DNA of 64,000 bases from positions 1 through 64,000 of the forward strand of contig CAZPHH010000005.1 of NCBI GenBank assembly GCA_964586145.1. The letters run 5' to 3'. Made by a program: the position numbers and the translations under genes. This DNA comes from JAFGJQ01 sp964586145. Lineage in GTDB: Bacteria > Planctomycetota > Phycisphaerae > UBA1845. A model generated the notes under the pieces. It searched no databases and had not been told where the DNA came from. It saw nothing but the letters and a program-made list of their open reading frames with translations. Positions 34,868 to 44,661 of this stretch are shown piece by piece. Within the stretch, counting starts at the first letter, position 1, and every line of letters starts with the position of its first letter.

Positions 34868-35983
34868 ATGAGCAAGACAAACGGAATTGACGCGAATGCA
34901 GGTCTGAGAAGGCGGGACTTTCTGACGGGCGTCGGCGCCGTGGGCGCGGCGGCCACGCTCGGCCCCTGGTCCATGCAGGGGGCACGGGCGGGCAAGCCGG
35001 CGCCGATCGGGCCCCAGGAGTTCACATTCGTTCACATGACGGACATGCACGTCACGCCGAAACGGCGCGGCGACAAGGGCTACGCGGCGTGCGTGGAGTC
35101 GGTGCGAGCGCTGAACCCCCGACCGGCCTTCGCCCTGATGGGCGGCGACCTGGCGTTCGACGGAAACTACACGCCCAAGCCCGACTTCGAGGAGCAGATC
35201 CGGCTGTACAAACAGGTCAGCGACGGGCTCGGCATCCCGTACCACAACTGCATGGGCAACCACGACGCGCTGGGCTGGTCCGCCCGGCGCAAGGTGCCGG
35301 CGGACGATCCGGACATCGGCAAGAAGATGATCATGGACCGGCTGGAGTGGGAGAAGAGCTACTACAGCTTCGACTTCGGCGGGTGGCATTTCGTGGTGCT
35401 GGACTGCATCCACTCGGTCCAGGCGGGGCACGGGCCGATGTACGAGCCGCGGATCGGGCAGGAACAACTGGAATGGCTGGCGTACGACCTGGGCACCGCG
35501 GGCGACCGGCCGAAGGTGGCCGTCACGCACATCGCCGCCTTCTGCAACATGGGGCAACTCCACGGCAACCCGGACCGCAAGGCCATGGACGGCCACATGG
35601 TGATCTGGGACACGAAGGAACTCCGCACGATCCTCGAGCGGCACAAGGTCAAGGCCCTGCTCCAGGGCCACAGTCACCGCATCGAGCAATACTGCATGAA
35701 CGACGTCTGGTACCTGACGAGCGCCGCGGTCAGCGGCGCGTGGTGGGCGGGAAGCTGGGTCGGGGCGCCCCCGGGCTACACGGTGTTCCGGGCCAAGGGC
35801 GAGGCGCTCACTTGGGAGCATCGCACGTTCACCTGGGAGCCGCAACTGGAACCGGACGACAAGCTGGAACGAGCCAACATCGCCGCGCAGAAGGCATACG
35901 AGGCGGAGCAGCGCCGGCTGTTGGAGCAGGAGCGTGCAGGGCGTCGGGCGCCGGTCACGCAGCCGGCCGCCGTGGGAGCGTGA
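34868..35983 (+). CDS. Tat-exported calcineurin-like metallophosphoesterase
   Basis: 371 residues. The N-terminus has the twin-arginine signal RRRDFLTGVGAVGAAATL, so it is exported folded. The two-metal phosphoesterase site is complete: TDMHV (D and H), GGDLAFD (D), GNHD (N and H), THIAAF (H) and GHSH (H). A C-terminal helical tail rich in Glu/Arg/Gln ends with VTQPAAVGA. Relatives hydrolyse phosphomonoesters, nucleotides or phosphodiesters; the substrate is not evident. The NagZ-like gene starts 21 nt downstream on the same strand. Confidence 0.9.
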   Translation: MSKTNGIDANAGLRRRDFLTGVGAVGAAATLGPWSMQGARAGKPAPIGPQEFTFVHMTDMHVTPKRRGDKGYAACVESVRALNPRPAFALMGGDLAFDGNYTPKPDFEEQIRLYKQVSDGLGIPYHNCMGNHDALGWSARRKVPADDPDIGKKMIMDRLEWEKSYYSFDFGGWHFVVLDCIHSVQAGHGPMYEPRIGQEQLEWLAYDLGTAGDRPKVAVTHIAAFCNMGQLHGNPDRKAMDGHMVIWDTKELRTILERHKVKALLQGHSHRIEQYCMNDVWYLTSAAVSGAWWAGSWVGAPPGYTVFRAKGEALTWEHRTFTWEPQLEPDDKLERANIAAQKAYEAEQRRLLEQERAGRRAPVTQPAAVGA

Positions 35984-36004
35984 CGGTTTCGCCGCCGACC
36001 CGGC

Positions 36005-37093
36005 ATGCCGAAACCGGTAATGGCAATGACGAACTCACTGGAAGACCAGATCGGGCAGATGATTCTCCTGGGGTTTCGCGGGACGACCGCCGACCCGCAG
36101 TCGACCGTCCTGCGCTGGATTCGCGACTGCCGGATTGGGGGCGTCTACCTCTCCGAAAACGAAACGCCGATGGGCCGGACTGTCGGCAACATCGAGTCGC
36201 CGGACCAGTTGCGACGTCTCACGCAGACGCTGCAAGGGGCATCCCGCATTCCGCTGTTCGTGACACTCGATGCGGAGGGCGGGCAGGTCATCCGGCTGAA
36301 GGAGCGGTACGGGTTTCCGCCCACCCGGTCCGCCCAGGAGCTGGGCACGCACGACGACGTGACGCAGACGCGACAACAGTCCGCACAACTCGCACGAACG
36401 CTCAGAGCCGTGGGCGTGAATCTCAACTTCGCACCCGTGCTGGACCTCAACCGCAACCCGCACAACCGCGCCCTCAACGCCAAGCAACGCTGCTACTCGG
36501 ACGACCCGGACGTGGTGACGCGGCACGCCCGAGTCGTGATCGAAGAACACCATCGCGAGCGGATCGGCTGCGTTCTGAAGCACTTCCCCGGACACGGCAG
36601 CACCGTCGCGGATTCGCATCTCGACCTGGCGGACGTCAGTGACACCTGGTCGCCGGACGAGCTGGGGCCCTTCCGCCGGCTGATCGCCCTGGACCTGGCC
36701 GACGGCGTGATGACCGCCCACGTGCTGCTGCGCCGGTACGACGCCGAGCGGCCCGCCACCCTGTCACGCCCCATCCTGACCGACCTGCTCCGCAACGAGC
36801 TGGGATTCGGCGGCGTTCTTCTGTCCGACGATCTGGACATGGGCGCCATCCAGCGCAACTTCCCCTACGAGGAAGCGGTGGCCCAGGCGGTCGAGGCGGG
36901 CGTGGACATCGTCCTGAACGCCAACGTGGACACCTATGATGATTTCACGGCCGAACGGACGTTTGCCGTGCTGATGGAGCACGTGAAAACCGGCCGCCTG
37001 AGCCGTGGGCGGATTGAGGAGTCCTTCACGCGCATCATGACGCTCAAACACAGGCTTGGGCTCGAACAGCCGCCCGGCGTCACGGCGCGTTAA
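36005..37093 (+). CDS. nagZ: GH3 beta-N-acetylhexosaminidase (NagZ-like)
   Basis: 362 residues, the usual single-domain NagZ length. It shows VTLDAEGGQV, the NagZ signature KHFPGHGST with the catalytic His of the Asp-His dyad, and LLSDDLDMGAI with the nucleophile Asp. It has no signal peptide, so it is probably cytoplasmic and acts in peptidoglycan recycling or on other GlcNAc glycans. No clear Shine-Dalgarno was found for the ATG at 36005; ATGs at 36020 and 36026 are equally possible. It overlaps the convergent UroD-like gene by 14 nt. Confidence 0.9.
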   Translation: MPKPVMAMTNSLEDQIGQMILLGFRGTTADPQSTVLRWIRDCRIGGVYLSENETPMGRTVGNIESPDQLRRLTQTLQGASRIPLFVTLDAEGGQVIRLKERYGFPPTRSAQELGTHDDVTQTRQQSAQLARTLRAVGVNLNFAPVLDLNRNPHNRALNAKQRCYSDDPDVVTRHARVVIEEHHRERIGCVLKHFPGHGSTVADSHLDLADVSDTWSPDELGPFRRLIALDLADGVMTAHVLLRRYDAERPATLSRPILTDLLRNELGFGGVLLSDDLDMGAIQRNFPYEEAVAQAVEAGVDIVLNANVDTYDDFTAERTFAVLMEHVKTGRLSRGRIEESFTRIMTLKHRLGLEQPPGVTAR

Positions 37094-38150
37094 AGTCCGC
37101 CACCGTCTCCACCATCGCCAGGTAGTGCGCGGGAGGGATGTAGTTCGGGATGGAGTTCCCCGAGCCGCACGCATACCCGCCGCCGGGTGCGGCGTGCTCG
37201 AGAACACGACGCGTGCGGGCGCGAATGGCGTCTTCCGGGCCCTGGGCCAGCAGGTTCATGTCGATGCCGCCCAGCGTGGCCACCGAATCCCCGAAACGGT
37301 CGAGGAACTGCTCGACGGGTAGGATCGTGTCCTCAAAGCTGTGCTTGGCGTCAATGCCGATCTCGTGGATGAGGCACGGCAGCACGGCCTCGAGATTTCC
37401 ACAACTGTGCAGCAGAAACGGCTTGCCGTGCCGGTGGGCGAGTTCCACGAACCGCCGGTACCACGGGAACACGTTTTCCTTCAGCCAGTCCGGGCTCACC
37501 AGCGTCCCGTTGCGGCTGCCCAGGTCGTCCCCGAGCCAGAGGGCACAGACCGATTCCATCTGGCCGTAGGTCTCAAACACGCTCAACAGCGTCCGGCCCA
37601 CGCCGTCCAGGACGGCCGCCACCAGGTCGGGATCGTCGTAGACGGCGAACATGAAGTGCTCCAGGCCGAGGATGTCCGTCGTGAACTCCAGCACGCCGCC
37701 GCAGAAGCCAATGAGGGCCATACCGTCCGGAAGGACCGCCGTCGCCGCTTCCAGCGGCCCGAAGTCCACGTCCGTCGGGGCCGGCCAGCGGAACCGCTCC
37801 AGATCGGCCGCGGTCCGGACCACGCCCTGGTGCGGATTCTGCCACTGCCGGGCGTCCTGGGTGGCGGCCGCCTTGAGGCGGGGCACGTCGAACGGGATGG
37901 GCGCCGAAACCTTCACCACGTCGTAGCCCATCCGATGGTGCAGCCGGACCATCGATTGCGCGACGGCCCGGGCGTGCGAGAGTTCGCCGCCGGGGCGCGG
38001 GACCGGCTCATCCAGAAGGGCGGCGGCCACGCTGCAATCGACCGCCAGCTCGATCATCGGGATCCGGCCGCGGTTCCGGCGTCCGACGGCGTCCAGGAAG
38101 GTGCGGAAGTCGGGCCGGGGCACCGGCAGGCTGTCAACGCGGGGATGCAT
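37080..38150 (-). CDS. Uroporphyrinogen decarboxylase-family protein
   Basis: 356 residues from the ATG at 38150, with GGAGG ten bases upstream. The UroD-like barrel includes FCGGVLEFTTDILG, LWLGDDLGSRNGTLVSP and the LLHSCGN motif whose His and Cys bind zinc in MtaA/CmuA-type methyltransferases; GGIDMNLLAQG and a Gly-rich end near GSGNSIPNYIPP follow. This group is usually not heme biosynthesis but corrinoid methyl transfer or related anaerobic reactions. No corrinoid protein gene is adjacent, so the reaction is open. It is downstream of the sulfotransferase gene on the same strand (91-nt gap). Confidence 0.85.
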   Translation of the reverse strand: MHPRVDSLPVPRPDFRTFLDAVGRRNRGRIPMIELAVDCSVAAALLDEPVPRPGGELSHARAVAQSMVRLHHRMGYDVVKVSAPIPFDVPRLKAAATQDARQWQNPHQGVVRTAADLERFRWPAPTDVDFGPLEAATAVLPDGMALIGFCGGVLEFTTDILGLEHFMFAVYDDPDLVAAVLDGVGRTLLSVFETYGQMESVCALWLGDDLGSRNGTLVSPDWLKENVFPWYRRFVELAHRHGKPFLLHSCGNLEAVLPCLIHEIGIDAKHSFEDTILPVEQFLDRFGDSVATLGGIDMNLLAQGPEDAIRARTRRVLEHAAPGGGYACGSGNSIPNYIPPAHYLAMVETVADFNAP

Positions 38151-38241
38151 GGGGCAGTTTCCTCCAATCTCCGATACCGAGGAGACGCCATTGTATCCCG
38201 GCGCCGCGATGGCGAACAGCAGCGGAACGCTCACCCGTTCG

Positions 38242-38841
38242 CTACGGAGCAGGACGAGGCGGCCGGCCCTTGATGCGCTTGGCCAGCTTCTCGATAGGGC
38301 CGATCTGCCTCGGAGATCGGTTTGCGTGCGGGAAGAGGATGTCGGGTCGTTCAAGCCCGAGAAACGAAGCCAGCGCATCCCAATCGTCGCCTTCCTCCCA
38401 GCAGACCTCCAGCAGATCATCCGGTCGCCCGCAGAAGTGAGATCGCACGGCTTCAAGGTGCTTTTCGTAGAACTCGATGTGTTCTTCCGGATGCCCCTGG
38501 GGCATTTCCCAGCCGTAGATGTGCTTACGGAAGTCGGTCGGACCGGTCCGCTTCGAATGCTTGCAGAGGCTGGTGTACCAGGTCTGGGCGTCCCTGCGCC
38601 GGGTCAGAATGAACTTTGTTCCCGGAAACCGCTCGTCAATTTCCCGAAAGATTAGCGGCCAGGGCCAGTCCTCGAAGCTGTCGTACCGGCCCACCCACTC
38701 CAGGAGTTCGTCGTACTTGTGCAGCCGCCACAACTCGAACGCCTCGTGGCTGTAGCTGATGTGGTTGAAGCCCCAGTGCTGGAGACACACGCCCAGCGTT
38801 GTGGTTCCCGTCTTGTTTAGACCCACACCAACCACTTTCAT
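38242..38841 (-). CDS. PAPS-dependent sulfotransferase-family protein
   Basis: 199 residues from the ATG at 38841 (GGGAG eight bases upstream); the longer open frame is not protein-like. The N-terminal VGVGLNKTGTTTLG is the PAPS 5'-phosphosulfate loop and FILTRRRDAQTWYTSL the 3'-phosphate region. The C-terminus (PDDLLEVCWEEGDDWDALASFLG) is typical of the short sulfotransferase_4 group. It would transfer sulfate from PAPS to a glycan or small molecule. No PAPS synthesis gene is in the window. Confidence 0.85.
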   Translation of the reverse strand: MKVVGVGLNKTGTTTLGVCLQHWGFNHISYSHEAFELWRLHKYDELLEWVGRYDSFEDWPWPLIFREIDERFPGTKFILTRRRDAQTWYTSLCKHSKRTGPTDFRKHIYGWEMPQGHPEEHIEFYEKHLEAVRSHFCGRPDDLLEVCWEEGDDWDALASFLGLERPDILFPHANRSPRQIGPIEKLAKRIKGRPPRPAP

Positions 38842-39015
38842 CGTGAGAACTCCCACCCGGGGCGTGCCGAGCCGATCACCGTCGTGCGCATACGATTCAC
38901 CCAGTTGTTGCTCATGGTAGCCCGCCCCGCCCGGCGCGGCAACCGACGAGACCGGCTGGTGTACTGCCGTTCGACACGGCATCTGGGTGGCGCCTTCGCG
39001 TTTCCGTGACTTGGT

Positions 39016-39021
39016 TATAAT
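39016..39021 (+). promoter_or_regulatory. Possible -10 element TATAAT
   Basis: A perfect TATAAT, 125 nt before the hydrolase start at 39147. The expected -35 region is poor, so the call rests on the -10 alone. Confidence 0.3.
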
Positions 39022-39146
39022 CTGCAACTGCTCGTCCGGTTCGCTCCCCCCAGTCGACGGACTGTCCGGGGTCGGGCAGAATGTGGGCACACGGAGTGAA
39101 GGGGCGACAGGTCGGCGGAGCGGCTCCATCGGGAAGGATCAGATCG

Positions 39147-40046
39147 ATGCGGAATCGCAGGGCGTCCTGGGCGATGGTGTGGGTTGGCGCGTTGGTCGGC
39201 TGTTCGGCGGATCCGGGCGTGCTGCGGGTGGGCGCGTATGCCGTACGCGAGGAGCGGGGGGCGCGGCAGACCCCCACCGGCGACCGGGTGGAGTACACGC
39301 TCTTTGTGCCGCAACCGACGGAGGGTATGCCCGGTCCGCCGCGGCCGGCGGTGGTGCTGATGCACGGGTTCGCGCGGGACAAGGGGTTCCACAAGTACAA
39401 CGCCGTGCATCTGGCCTCGCGGGGGTTCGTGGTGCTGACGCCCGACGGGGTGAGCCTGCTGAGCGGTGAGACGGGGCAACGGCGGAACATCTCGAATGCT
39501 GTGGACCACGTGCGTTGGCTGCAGCAGCGAAGCGAGACGCCCGGGGATTCCCTGTTCGAGCGTGTCGACGTGGCGCGGATCGGCCTGGCCGGACACAGCG
39601 CGGGGGGCGCCATCGTGTTTGAAGCGGCCATCGATGGCGAGAACCTGGACTTCCCCGTTCAGGCGGTGTGCCTGCTGGACGCCGTCCCGTGGAGTCGCAC
39701 CCTGAACCGGGCCGCAGAGTTTCCGGCCATTGCCCTGGCGAGCTTCCGGTCCGAGCCGTCTTCGTGCAACGCGGATGGCAAGGTTCGGGATCTGCTGGCC
39801 CTGCTGCCGGCGGTCGTGGAGGACATCCGCATCGTCGGCGCGTCTCACTGCTCGCCGGAAAACCCGAGCGATTCGCTGTGCCCGCTCGCATGCGGGGGGG
39901 ATGACCGGCAGGCCCGCGAGCTGTACCAGCGGCTGATGTACCTGTTTCTGCGCGATGCGTTGGGAGCGGAACGGTTCGAGGGAGACAGCGAATCGTTCGA
40001 GGCCGCGCTGGACGAGCTGGCGGCGGAGGGCCGGATCGCGCGGTAA
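39147..40046 (+). CDS. Alpha/beta-hydrolase lipoprotein
   Basis: 299 residues; ATG with AAGGA upstream. The signal peptide ends GALVGCSA, a lipobox, so it is anchored outside the cytoplasm. The fold is shown by VVLMHGFARDKG (oxyanion region), LAGHSAGGA (nucleophile Ser) and IVGASHCSPENP (likely catalytic His). Several Cys near the C-terminus could form disulfides. It is closest in pattern to dienelactone hydrolase, chlorophyllase or polyester-hydrolase-like enzymes; the substrate is unknown. It is convergent with the large activase gene. Confidence 0.85.
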   Translation: MRNRRASWAMVWVGALVGCSADPGVLRVGAYAVREERGARQTPTGDRVEYTLFVPQPTEGMPGPPRPAVVLMHGFARDKGFHKYNAVHLASRGFVVLTPDGVSLLSGETGQRRNISNAVDHVRWLQQRSETPGDSLFERVDVARIGLAGHSAGGAIVFEAAIDGENLDFPVQAVCLLDAVPWSRTLNRAAEFPAIALASFRSEPSSCNADGKVRDLLALLPAVVEDIRIVGASHCSPENPSDSLCPLACGGDDRQARELYQRLMYLFLRDALGAERFEGDSESFEAALDELAAEGRIAR

Positions 40047-40056
40047 CCGCAGACCC

Positions 40057-40073
40057 GGCCCGCGGGGCGGGCC
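40057..40073. terminator. Inverted repeat between convergent genes
   Basis: GGCCCGC, a GGG loop and GCGGGCC (7 bp, perfect) fill the 27-nt space between two convergent stop codons. It could serve both genes, but there is no U tract. Confidence 0.4.
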
Positions 40074-43000
40074 CTACGCGTGGACCACCGGGCGGGGGCG
40101 GTCGGCGCCGTGGGCTTTGGCTCGTCGGTAGGCGTCGGCCTGCATGACGAAGGCCTCCAGCCGGGTGTCCAGGGTCGGGTCGGCCTGGCCGTCGTAGGCG
40201 ATGGAGATGGCCGGGATGCCCTGGTGGTCCTCGCCGAGCATCTTCATCAGGCCGGCCACGATGGTGGAGGGCATGCAGGTGAACGGCATGACGTTGATCA
40301 GGCCGTCGCAGCCGTGCTCAGCGTACTCGACCATTTTTCCCATGCTGAGGCATGCCTCGCCCTCAAAGCTGTGGTGAATGTACGGCTCGGCCAGCTTCAG
40401 TACGTCCACCACGTTGGGCTCCACGGCGTTCGACAGGAACGACCGATACTGCCGGGTGATGCGGCGTTCGATCCGCTTCTGCACGTGGTTGGTCAGCTTG
40501 TTGGAAATCCACAGCCGCAGCGAGCGCTCCCGCCAGGAGGTGCGGTTGCGGGTGAAGTTCGTGTAGTACATCCACTCGCTGATGGAGGCCAGATCCACCT
40601 CCGCTCCCAGCCGCTCCAGTTGCCGGACCAGGTCGCGATTGCTGAACGTGTGGGTGCGCACGTAAATCTCGCCGACGATGCCGATGCGCGGCTTCGGCAG
40701 GGATCGATCCACCTCGATCGCCCGGAATATCTCGGCCATGCCGTCGATCAGGAGATAAATCTCCTCTTCCGGCGGGTTGCTCTCGATCCGCCGGCACAGC
40801 CCGTCGCGGGCCCGTTCGTAGATGCGGTCCGTTTCGCCTTCCACCACCTCGTAGGGCCGAATGTGCAGCAGGGCCTTGGTGAAGGTGTCAATGGCGCTGA
40901 TGGCGATCCAGGCCAGCCGCGTCGGGTCCTGGGCGAACTGGCTGAAGTCGCGATAGAACTGCTTGTCCTGGTTCGGCGCGATCACCGGGATATCCGGCAG
41001 GCCGGCCTCGTTCAAGAGGATCTTGTGGAAGCAGTTGTACTGCCCGAATCGGCACGGACCGCTGCCGCCGGGCATGAAGAACGCGGCACGGTTCGGATCG
41101 AAACCCCTCTCCCGGCACTTCAGCAGCATGTCGCCGGTGGTCACGATGCAGGGCAGGCATTCCTTGCCCGTGGTGTGCCGCCGACCAAGCTCCAGCGACT
41201 CGTCCGTTGCCAGCGGAAGCACCTCCGCCGGCTGGCCGCACGCGCGGAAGGCCGCCACCAGCCCGTAGGCCGCATCGCTCATCCACGGCACGTAGATGGT
41301 CCGCTGGTCGCAGGCGACCGGCTTGTGCTCGTAAAGTGTGGGGGCGGAGCCGCCGGCCGCCGTTCTCGCGTTGGCCAGGCTTTCCAGGAACGCCTCCAAT
41401 CGCGTCACCACGCCGGCGTCCGCCGAATGCTCGTCGATCTCCAGCACCAGGCTCGGCCGGTCCGCCATGATCCGCTTGAAATAGCTCAGCAGGAACGAGT
41501 CCGGGCCGCAACTGAAGTTCGAGAGGAACACCGCGTTCAGGCCGGGGTTTCGCCGCACGATGCGGGCCGCCCGCAAAATGCGCTGCCCGTACTTCCAGTA
41601 CATGTTCGAGAAGACGTGGTCGTTGCCCACGTCCTCGCCGAGCAGATCGAGGAAGTCCATGGGCACCGGCAGCACGCCCAGCTTGCGAAGCTTGTTCGGC
41701 AGGTCCAGCGACACGCCCGGGTCGCAGCCGTTGTACGGCCGGGAGATGATTACCACCGCCCGCTGCCCGGCCGGCCGGTCGGCCAGCGCCTGCCGGCCCC
41801 GGGCGATGCAGTCCTTTTCAAACGCCCGCTGCGCGGCGTCGGCCGCGGTGATCGCATCGCGAAGCTGCCGGCCGCTGACGCCGAACTCCCTGCAGAGCGG
41901 CTCGAGCGAGGCCCGCAGCACCGCCTCCCCGTCGCCGAAGCGCACGGGCAGCTTGAGCATCTTGACGCCCTTGCGCTCCGGCTCCACCGCCACCGACACC
42001 TGGTACGGAATCGCCTGCACGTACGGGCAGAGCTGGTTGCGGTCGGTGGCCGGATCGTCCTGCCACATGCTCAGGACGCTGGGCATCCAGATGTAGTCGA
42101 CGCCCTTGTCGATCAGCTCGAGCACGTGCCCGTGGGCAACCTTCACGGGGAAACACGGCGTGGACTGGACGGCCTCCACGCCACGGCGGATGACCTTCTT
42201 CGTGCTGGCCCCGCTGAGGACGACGTTCAGGCCCAATCGGCCAAGCAGCGTGCCCCAGAACGGCAGCAACTGGTGGTTGCTCAGGGCGAGCGGAATGCCG
42301 ACGGTCGGGGCGCCGGAGCGCGGCGACTCGGGCAGGTTCGCATGCTTCTTCAGCAGGCGGAACCGCTCGTTGAACAGGTTCGGGATCGTGTCATTCTCGG
42401 CGGCGTTCCGGTTCACTTCGTAGCGGTCGCATTTGGCGCCGTAATACAGCGGCTCGCGGCCGGGGATGGTGACTTCGTTGATCGCGCAGGCGTTGCTGCA
42501 GTGCTCGCACTCGAAGGAGCGGATGTGGTAATCCACGGTGGAGACGTCGAAGCCGCGGAAGTTGGACCCCGTCCGGCCGTGCTCCTCCTGGTACTTGCGG
42601 GCCAGGGCCGCGGCCCCGATGGAGCCGGTCACCTCGTGGTGCGGGGGCACGGTGACGGGCTTCCCGGTCACCGCCTCGAACGCGGCCACCACGCCCTTGT
42701 TGAAGGCCGTTCCGCCCTGGAAGAAGACGTGCTCGCCGATCTGCCGCCGGCCGACCACGCGATTGATGTAGTTGCTGACGATGGAGTAGGCCAGGCCCGC
42801 CACCAGGTCTTCCGTCCGGGCTCCCCGCTGCTGACAGCTCAGCAGGTCCGACTCCATGAACACCGTGCAGCGCTCGCCCAGCCGCACCGGGCCGGTACTG
42901 CCCAGCGCCATCTCGGAAAACTGGCTTTCGATATTGATGTCCAGCCGCTCGGCCTGCTCCTCGATGAAGCTGCCGGTGCCCGCGGCGCAGGCGTGGTTCA

Positions 43001-44378
43001 TCTCGAAATCCACGACCACGCCGTTGGAGAGGCTGATGTACTTGGAATCCTGCCCGCCGATCTCGAAGACGGTATCGACGTTCGGGTCGATCAGGGCCGC
43101 GGCGTGGGCCTGGGCCGTGATCTCGTTGACGACCAGGTCGGCCCCGACGAAATCGCCCGTCAGGTATCGCCCGGAGCCGGTGGTGGCCGCCCCGAGGATG
43201 CGGACTCGATCGGGCAACTGCTCGCCCACCAGGCGCAGGCAGCGGCGTACGGCCTCCAGCGGGCGGCCCTCGGTCATGAGATACGATTTGGCGAGCACGC
43301 GGTTGTTTCGATCGATGACGGCGATCTTCGTGCTGATGGAGCCGATGTCCAGGCCGAGGTAGGCGTCGATCGGGTCGCCGTTGCACTGCTCTCGCAGAAT
43401 CTCATCCAGCCAGATGCGGTTGTCCGGGTAGCCCCGTTCCGGCCGGTGGAGCGGCTTGAGCCGGTAGCCGACCGCCTGCTCCTCAATCGCGTAGGAATGC
43501 AGAATGTCGGACGCGTTGTGGGGAAGCGGGACGGCCCCGCCGTTGCGAAGCGTGAGAAGAACGGCGCCGTAGGCGCCGGTCACCGCGTGCTCCGGCGGGA
43601 CAATCAGGCCGCCCTCGGGCAACTCAAAGACCATCTCAAACGCCCGCACCACGGCCGCGTTCGAGGCCACACCGCCGCAGAAGGCGATGGGCCGGTCCAC
43701 GTCCCGGCCCCGGGCCAGGTTGCTCTTGAGGTTCCGCGCCAGCCCCACGCAGAGGCCCATGAGAATGTCGTAGTCGGGCGTGGCCTTCTGCTGGAGATGG
43801 ATCATGTCGCTCTTGGCGAACACGCTGCACCGGCCGGCCACGGTCGGCGGATTCGTGCTCTTGAGGGCCAGGGCGGCGAATTCGTCCTCCACGCGAATGC
43901 GCATGCGCGAGGCCTGCTGGTCGAGGAAGCTCCCCGTGCCGGCCGCGCAGTTGGTGTTCATGGTGAAATCGCGCAGCGGCTGCTCGCGACCGTCCCCTTC
44001 CGGCAGGAACAGCAGCTTGCTGTCCTGGCCGCCCATTTCGATAAGAGTCCGAACTTCGGGCCGCAGCCGCTTGACGGCCACGGCCTGGCACATCACTTCG
44101 TTGACGGACGGGATGCCCAGCAGCTCGCACAGCAGCCGGCCCACGGAGCCGGTCCCGACGGCCAGGTCAAACGACGCTCCGGCGTGGCGGGCCAGCATGG
44201 CGTCCACGTCCCGAGCGACGCACTGAATCGGCTTGCCGAGCGTGCGCGTGTAGGAGTGATCGAGAAGGTCCCCCTCGAAATCCGTCACGACGATCTTGCA
44301 GGCGATCGACCCGACGTCGATGCCCAGGCACAGTCGCCGCCGGTCTTCGAAGGGCCGAGAATGGGATTGGTCACGCAT
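40074..44378 (-). CDS. Double BadF-type activase fused to DUF2229 and dehydratase-like region
   Basis: 1,434 residues from the ATG at 44378 (an upstream ATG at 44453 adds 25 residues). Two BadF/BadG/HgdC ATPase domains (about 15-275 and 335-595) each have LGIDVGS or LGLDIGS, GGQDSK and the cluster-binding CAAGTGSF Cys. A Cys-rich region (CEHCSNACAIN, GAKCDRYE) leads into DUF2229 (about 690-860, ALSNHQLLPFWGTLL and TPCFPVKVAHGH). The rest (about 865-1434) resembles the 2-hydroxyacyl-CoA dehydratase subunit, with NFSCGPDSF, KECLPC and GSGPCRFGQYN. Such fusions are thought to move low-potential electrons using ATP, typical of anaerobes, but most have no assigned substrate. No partner dehydratase gene is adjacent. 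Confidence 0.9.
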   Translation of the reverse strand: MRDQSHSRPFEDRRRLCLGIDVGSIACKIVVTDFEGDLLDHSYTRTLGKPIQCVARDVDAMLARHAGASFDLAVGTGSVGRLLCELLGIPSVNEVMCQAVAVKRLRPEVRTLIEMGGQDSKLLFLPEGDGREQPLRDFTMNTNCAAGTGSFLDQQASRMRIRVEDEFAALALKSTNPPTVAGRCSVFAKSDMIHLQQKATPDYDILMGLCVGLARNLKSNLARGRDVDRPIAFCGGVASNAAVVRAFEMVFELPEGGLIVPPEHAVTGAYGAVLLTLRNGGAVPLPHNASDILHSYAIEEQAVGYRLKPLHRPERGYPDNRIWLDEILREQCNGDPIDAYLGLDIGSISTKIAVIDRNNRVLAKSYLMTEGRPLEAVRRCLRLVGEQLPDRVRILGAATTGSGRYLTGDFVGADLVVNEITAQAHAAALIDPNVDTVFEIGGQDSKYISLSNGVVVDFEMNHACAAGTGSFIEEQAERLDINIESQFSEMALGSTGPVRLGERCTVFMESDLLSCQQRGARTEDLVAGLAYSIVSNYINRVVGRRQIGEHVFFQGGTAFNKGVVAAFEAVTGKPVTVPPHHEVTGSIGAAALARKYQEEHGRTGSNFRGFDVSTVDYHIRSFECEHCSNACAINEVTIPGREPLYYGAKCDRYEVNRNAAENDTIPNLFNERFRLLKKHANLPESPRSGAPTVGIPLALSNHQLLPFWGTLLGRLGLNVVLSGASTKKVIRRGVEAVQSTPCFPVKVAHGHVLELIDKGVDYIWMPSVLSMWQDDPATDRNQLCPYVQAIPYQVSVAVEPERKGVKMLKLPVRFGDGEAVLRASLEPLCREFGVSGRQLRDAITAADAAQRAFEKDCIARGRQALADRPAGQRAVVIISRPYNGCDPGVSLDLPNKLRKLGVLPVPMDFLDLLGEDVGNDHVFSNMYWKYGQRILRAARIVRRNPGLNAVFLSNFSCGPDSFLLSYFKRIMADRPSLVLEIDEHSADAGVVTRLEAFLESLANARTAAGGSAPTLYEHKPVACDQRTIYVPWMSDAAYGLVAAFRACGQPAEVLPLATDESLELGRRHTTGKECLPCIVTTGDMLLKCRERGFDPNRAAFFMPGGSGPCRFGQYNCFHKILLNEAGLPDIPVIAPNQDKQFYRDFSQFAQDPTRLAWIAISAIDTFTKALLHIRPYEVVEGETDRIYERARDGLCRRIESNPPEEEIYLLIDGMAEIFRAIEVDRSLPKPRIGIVGEIYVRTHTFSNRDLVRQLERLGAEVDLASISEWMYYTNFTRNRTSWRERSLRLWISNKLTNHVQKRIERRITRQYRSFLSNAVEPNVVDVLKLAEPYIHHSFEGEACLSMGKMVEYAEHGCDGLINVMPFTCMPSTIVAGLMKMLGEDHQGIPAISIAYDGQADPTLDTRLEAFVMQADAYRRAKAHGADRPRPVVHA

Positions 44379-44661
44379 CGCGACTGTCTCGTCCTTGTTT
44401 CTCGAAGATTCGTCCGTCGTCCGCAGCGAGGCTTCCAGGCCGATCCGCGCCACCCTCGCTCGCTACGGCCCGGCCGGATTCCGAGCCCGGCCGAGTCGTT
44501 CCTTGCCCGCCGCCATGAACCGCGGCGAGCTGCCCGAACACGGACTACGTTACCGTCCATCCCGCGGCCCTGTCAACGCGGAAGCGATCGGTCCGCAACG
44601 GCGAAGCCCGCGGCTATGTGTCGCAACCGCAACGGGTTGAACACACACGGACATCAGACTG

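Noticed and set aside
34623..34985. Upstream extension of the PEP-CTERM-type protein
   Set aside because: It is Arg/Pro-rich without features and overlaps the start of the phosphoesterase gene. The GTG at 34622 has a good ribosome binding site and a signal peptide.
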